A stretch of DNA of 64,000 nucleotides from NCBI RefSeq assembly GCF_900101865.1, contig NZ_FNAH01000001.1:434001-498000 (forward strand), read 5' to 3'. Below are positions 60,429 to 64,000 of the stretch, piece after piece. Every line of letters begins with the position of its first letter. Positions within the stretch are counted from its first letter, which is position 1. Under the pieces are notes generated by a model that saw nothing but the letters and a program-made list of their open reading frames with translations, had not been told where the DNA came from and did not search any database. The DNA is from Paracoccus isoporae. GTDB taxonomy: Bacteria; Pseudomonadota; Alphaproteobacteria; Rhodobacterales; Rhodobacteraceae. Position numbers and translations under genes: made by a program.

Positions 60429-63400
60429 TTACTCGGCCGGCATGGCCGCCAGATCGCCGCTTTCGGCAATCGGATGCTCCAGGTTGGGCAGCATCTCCTT
60501 GGGGCAGATCTGCAGGAAATGCGCCTTCTCGCGGTCCCAGTTGTCCAGGATCTCGCGCGCCTTGACCGAATTGGTCTCCTCGGCATGGCGCGCGATCAGC
60601 CCTTTCAGCTCATCTTCCCAATGCGCCACCGTGACCGGGCAGGTCACCAGCGTCTCCGGGTTGATATAGTTCTGCGCCACCCCGTCCGGGTCATACAGAT
60701 AGGCCATCCCCCCGGTCATCCCGGCGCCGAAATTGGTCCCCACCCGGCCCAGGATCACCGCCACACCGCCGGTCATGTATTCACACCCATTCGTGCCGCA
60801 GCCCTCGATCACCACCTTCGCGCCCGAGTTGCGCACCGCGAAGCGTTCTCCCGCGCGCCCGGCGGCGAACAGATAGCCGTCGGTCGCACCATAGAGCACG
60901 GTATTGCCGATGATGACGTTGTCCTCCGCGACCAGCGGCGAGACCATCTGCGGGCGCACGACGATCATGCCGCCCGACAGCCCCTTGCCGACATAGTCAT
61001 TCGCGTCGCCCGAGACCTCGATCTTCAGCCCCGGCGCGGCAAACGCACCCAGCGACTGACCGGCACTGCCCGACAGCCGCACCGTCAGGTGATCGGGTTG
61101 CAGATTGTTCCGCATCCCGAAGGTCTGCACAATCATCGACGAGGTCCGCGTGCCGATGGTCCGCAGCGTGTTCCGCACCGCATAATGCAGCTGCATCTTC
61201 TCGCCCGCGCTGAAGAAGCGTTCCGCATCGCGGATGATCTCGGCATCCAGCGTGTCCATCACCGCATTGCGCGGCTTGGTGCGGTCATAGACGATCTTGT
61301 CCGCGCCATCGACGGTGATCAAAAGCGGGTTCAGATCCAGATCGTCCAGATGGGCCGAGCCACGGCTGACCTGAGTCAGCAGATCGGCGCGCCCGATCAC
61401 CTCATCCAGAGACCGCGCCCCGATGCTGGCCAGCACCTCGCGCACCTCGGTCGCATAGAAGGTGATCAGGTTGACGACCTTGTCAGCCGAGCCGTTGAAG
61501 ATCGCGCGCAGCTTTTCATCCTGCGTGCAGACCCCCACCGGGCAGGTATTCGACTGGCACTGACGCACCATGATACAGCCCATGGCGATCAGTGCTGCGG
61601 TGCCGATGCCGTATTCCTCGGCCCCCATCATCGCCGCCATGACGATGTCGCGGCCCGTGCGCAGCCCGCCATCGGTGCGCAGCGTCACCCGCTCGCGCAG
61701 ATTGTTCATGGCGAGCACCTGATGCGCCTCGGTCAGCCCCATCTCCCAGGGCAGACCGGCGAACTTGATCGACGTCGCGGGCGAGGCCCCGGTGCCGCCA
61801 TTATGGCCCGAAATCAGGATCACATCGGCCTTGGCCTTGGCCACGCCCGCCGCAATCGTGCCGACACCGCTGGAGGCCACCAGCTTCACCGTGATCTTGG
61901 CACGCGGGTTGATCTGCTTCAGGTCATAGATGAGCTGCGCCAGATCCTCGATGGAATAGATATCGTGATGCGGCGGCGGCGAAATCAGCGTGACACCCGG
62001 CGTCGAATGGCGCAGCCGCGCGATCAGCTTCGTCACCTTCATGCCGGGCAACTGCCCGCCCTCGCCGGGCTTGGCGCCCTGGGCCACCTTGATTTCCAGC
62101 TCTTCGCAGGCGTTCAGATATTCCGCCGTGACCCCGAACCGGCCCGACGCCACCTGCTTGATCTTGGCGCAGGGATTGTCGCCATTGGGCAGCGGATGGC
62201 TATGCGCCGGATCCTCGCCGCCCTCGCCGGAATCCGACTTGGCGCCGATCCGGTTCATGGCGATGTTCAGCGTCATATGCGCCTCGGGCGACAATGCGCC
62301 CAGGCTCATCCCCGGCGTCACGAAGCGCTTGCGGATCGAGGTGATCGATTCGACCTCCTCGATCGGGACCGGCTTGCCCATCGGCTTGATGTCCAGAAGA
62401 TCGCGCACATGGATCGGCGGATTCGACCGCATCGCCTTGGAGAACTGTTTCCACACGTCATAGCTGGCCTTTTCGCAGGCCAGTTGCAGAAGCCGCATGG
62501 TGTTGGCTTCCCAGGCATGTTTCTCGCCCAAGCGGCGCAGCTTGTAGAAGCCCCCCACCGGCAGCAGATCGGCGTCGCCGGCAAAGCCGCGCGCATGAAC
62601 CTCTTCCAGCTTGTGCTGGATGCCGTGCAGACCGATCCCGGAGATCCGGCTCTGCATGCCAGGGAAATATTCGTTCACGAGCGCGCGCGACAAACCCACC
62701 GCCTCGAAGTTCAGCCCGCCCCGATAGGAGGACAGGACCGAAATCCCCATCTTCGCCATGATCTTCAGCAGCCCCGCATCCACCGCATCGCGGTAGCGGC
62801 GCATATTCTCGATCAGCGTGCCCTCCAGCAGCCCCCGGTCGATCCGGTCGGCAATGCTGTCCTGCGCGAGATAGGGATTCACCGTCGTCGCCCCGCATCC
62901 GATCAGCACCGCGAAATAATGCGGGTCGATACATTCGGCGGACCGGATGTTGAGCGAACAGAAGGTCCGCAGCCCTTTCCGCGTCAGCCAGCTATGCACG
63001 GCCGAGGTCACCAGGATCATCGGCATGCCCACCCGGTCGGCCCCCAGCTTCTCGTCGGTCAGCACGAGCTGCCCCGCCCCGGAACGCACCGCGTCCTCGG
63101 CCTCGGCCCGGACCCGCGCCAATGCCTCGCCCAGCGCCTCAGGCCCGGCATCCTTCGGGAAGGAGCAGTCGATCACCGTCGCCGCATCGCCGAACATGTT
63201 CATCATCTCGGCGAATTCGCCATTGGCGACAAACGGCGTCTCCAGCAGCAGGATCTCGGTCTGCGCGCTCGATTCGTCCAGCACGTTCTTGAGGTTCCCG
63301 AACCGCGTCTTCAGCGACATCACCCGCGTCTCGCGCAGGCTGTCGATGGGCGGGTTCGTCACCTGGCTGAAATTCTGCCGGAAGAAATGGCTCAGCGGCC

Positions 63401-64000
63401 GGTATTGCTTGGACAGCACCGCCGGCGGCGTGTCGTCGCCCATCGAGGCCAGCGCCTCCTTGCCGTCCTCCGCCATGGGCGAGAGCACGTTCTCCAGCTC
63501 CTCGATGGAATAGCCCGCCGCGGTCTGGCGCCGGCGCAGCTCCTCGCCGCGGAAGGTCAGCTCCTCGGGCAGATCGCGCATCTCCTCGGACAGTTGCACG
63601 ACCTTCTCGATCCACTCGCCGAAGGGCTGCGACCCGGCCAGCCGGTCCTTGATCTCCGAATCGTGGTAAAGCTTGCCCTCTTCCATATCGACGCAGATCA
63701 TCTGCCCCGGCCCCAGCGCGCCCTTCTCGACCGCGCTCGCCTCATCGACCGGCACCATGCCGACCTCGGATCCGGCGATCAGCAGATTGTCGCCCGTCAC
63801 CACATAGCGCATCGGACGCAGCCCGTTGCGGTCCAGCCCGCCGCAGACCCAGCGCCCGTCGGTCATCGCCAGCGCCGCCGGGCCGTCCCAGGGCTCCATC
63901 ACCGCGTTGCAATAGGCATACATGTCGGCCCAGGCCTTCGGCATGTCGGTCACAGCCTTCGACCAGCTCTCCGGCACCAGCATGGTCTTGGTCATCGGCG
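60429..64000 (-). CDS. gltB: Glutamate synthase (NADPH) large subunit, truncated at the right edge
   Basis: About 1,190 C-terminal residues are visible; the N-terminal catalytic Cys and much of the glutaminase domain lie beyond 64000. Seen are the end of the amidotransferase domain (LAMTDGRWVCGGLDRNGLRP), the central domain, the FMN domain with PPPHHDIYSIEDLAQLIYDL and SGHNGGTGASPATSIK, and the 3Fe-4S cluster CIMVRQCQSNTCPVGVC. The C-terminal beta-helix has the repeated GxxGxxxG pattern (VGKGLSGGMIVV, GGVAVILGRVG). It makes glutamate from 2-oxoglutarate and glutamine. The small subunit gene is not in the window. Confidence 0.96.
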   Translation of the reverse strand, partial: PMTKTMLVPESWSKAVTDMPKAWADMYAYCNAVMEPWDGPAALAMTDGRWVCGGLDRNGLRPMRYVVTGDNLLIAGSEVGMVPVDEASAVEKGALGPGQMICVDMEEGKLYHDSEIKDRLAGSQPFGEWIEKVVQLSEEMRDLPEELTFRGEELRRRQTAAGYSIEELENVLSPMAEDGKEALASMGDDTPPAVLSKQYRPLSHFFRQNFSQVTNPPIDSLRETRVMSLKTRFGNLKNVLDESSAQTEILLLETPFVANGEFAEMMNMFGDAATVIDCSFPKDAGPEALGEALARVRAEAEDAVRSGAGQLVLTDEKLGADRVGMPMILVTSAVHSWLTRKGLRTFCSLNIRSAECIDPHYFAVLIGCGATTVNPYLAQDSIADRIDRGLLEGTLIENMRRYRDAVDAGLLKIMAKMGISVLSSYRGGLNFEAVGLSRALVNEYFPGMQSRISGIGLHGIQHKLEEVHARGFAGDADLLPVGGFYKLRRLGEKHAWEANTMRLLQLACEKASYDVWKQFSKAMRSNPPIHVRDLLDIKPMGKPVPIEEVESITSIRKRFVTPGMSLGALSPEAHMTLNIAMNRIGAKSDSGEGGEDPAHSHPLPNGDNPCAKIKQVASGRFGVTAEYLNACEELEIKVAQGAKPGEGGQLPGMKVTKLIARLRHSTPGVTLISPPPHHDIYSIEDLAQLIYDLKQINPRAKITVKLVASSGVGTIAAGVAKAKADVILISGHNGGTGASPATSIKFAGLPWEMGLTEAHQVLAMNNLRERVTLRTDGGLRTGRDIVMAAMMGAEEYGIGTAALIAMGCIMVRQCQSNTCPVGVCTQDEKLRAIFNGSADKVVNLITFYATEVREVLASIGARSLDEVIGRADLLTQVSRGSAHLDDLDLNPLLITVDGADKIVYDRTKPRNAVMDTLDAEIIRDAERFFSAGEKMQLHYAVRNTLRTIGTRTSSMIVQTFGMRNNLQPDHLTVRLSGSAGQSLGAFAAPGLKIEVSGDANDYVGKGLSGGMIVVRPQMVSPLVAEDNVIIGNTVLYGATDGYLFAAGRAGERFAVRNSGAKVVIEGCGTNGCEYMTGGVAVILGRVGTNFGAGMTGGMAYLYDPDGVAQNYINPETLVTCPVTVAHWEDELKGLIARHAEETNSVKAREILDNWDREKAHFLQICPKEMLPNLEHPIAESGDLAAMPAE

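Noticed and set aside
1..64000. CRISPR arrays, prophage, insertion sequences, rRNA and tRNA genes
   Set aside because: Read for evenly spaced repeats, transposase or integrase motifs and structural RNA signatures; none was recognised in the window.

Overview
This is a GC-rich window with dense coding on both strands and many 4-nt gene overlaps. The gene content points to an alphaproteobacterium of the Rhodobacteraceae, most like Paracoccus. Supporting features are a complete C-P lyase cluster, several TRAP transporters, a Hint-domain secreted protein, malonate genes matAB-madLM and a riboswitch-linked gcvTHP operon. The genus is an inference from family knowledge; no rRNA, tRNA or CRISPR array was seen.

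Layout. 1-3.4 kb: two MarR regulators, a dioxygenase-hydrolase fusion and an FMN reductase (a quinone/electrophile-response type locus). 3.6-6.1 kb: aldehyde dehydrogenase and a 3-hydroxyisobutyrate-dehydrogenase-family enzyme, divergent. 6.1-17.8 kb: phosphonate utilisation. On the minus strand phnC-D-E1-E2 (transport, with a Pho-box-like site upstream) and phnG-H-I-HAD-J-K-L-N-M (catalysis), with the regulator phnF between them on the plus strand. 18-19.7 kb: Hint-domain protein and an AT-rich gap. 19.7-21.9 kb: MocR regulator divergent from a pyridoxamine-phosphate-oxidase-like gene. 21.9-27.9 kb: Asp/Glu-racemase-like protein, BASS-like permease, TRAP transporter and a DadA-like oxidoreductase. 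28-29.9 kb: small coiled-coil protein plus putative glycosyltransferase. 30-33.5 kb: ThDP enzyme and thiamine salvage (thiD-tenA under a TPP riboswitch). 33.6-34.5 kb: formylglycine-generating enzyme. 34.7-39.6 kb: malonate import and catabolism with a divergent GntR regulator. 39.6-43.6 kb: ferric-iron ABC transporter. 43.7-48.7 kb: TRAP transporter with hutG and a divergent HutC-type regulator. 48.7-52.2 kb: serine hydrolase, mogA, an interrupted quinone oxidoreductase and a SleB-type hydrolase. 52.4-57 kb: gcvTHP with a tandem glycine riboswitch. 57-60.4 kb: MscS channel, rsfS, rlmH, an MliC-like lysozyme inhibitor and a small secreted protein. 60.4-64 kb: gltB, running off the right edge.

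Most notable observations: (i) phnE2 is broken by a single in-frame TAA and a quinone-oxidoreductase gene by a single in-frame TAG; (ii) a HAD hydrolase gene is inserted in the phn operon between phnI and phnJ with overlapping start and stop codons; (iii) a palindromic repeat lies inside the 5' coding region of phnK and encodes about 20 residues, and a related copy lies between gcvP and gcvH; (iv) the dioxygenase-hydrolase fusion keeps a strong internal ribosome binding site exactly at the junction; (v) several strong inverted repeats in divergent promoter regions are candidate operators. I found no clear, wholly new defence or mobile system; the novelty is mostly in arrangement, fusions and regulatory sites.
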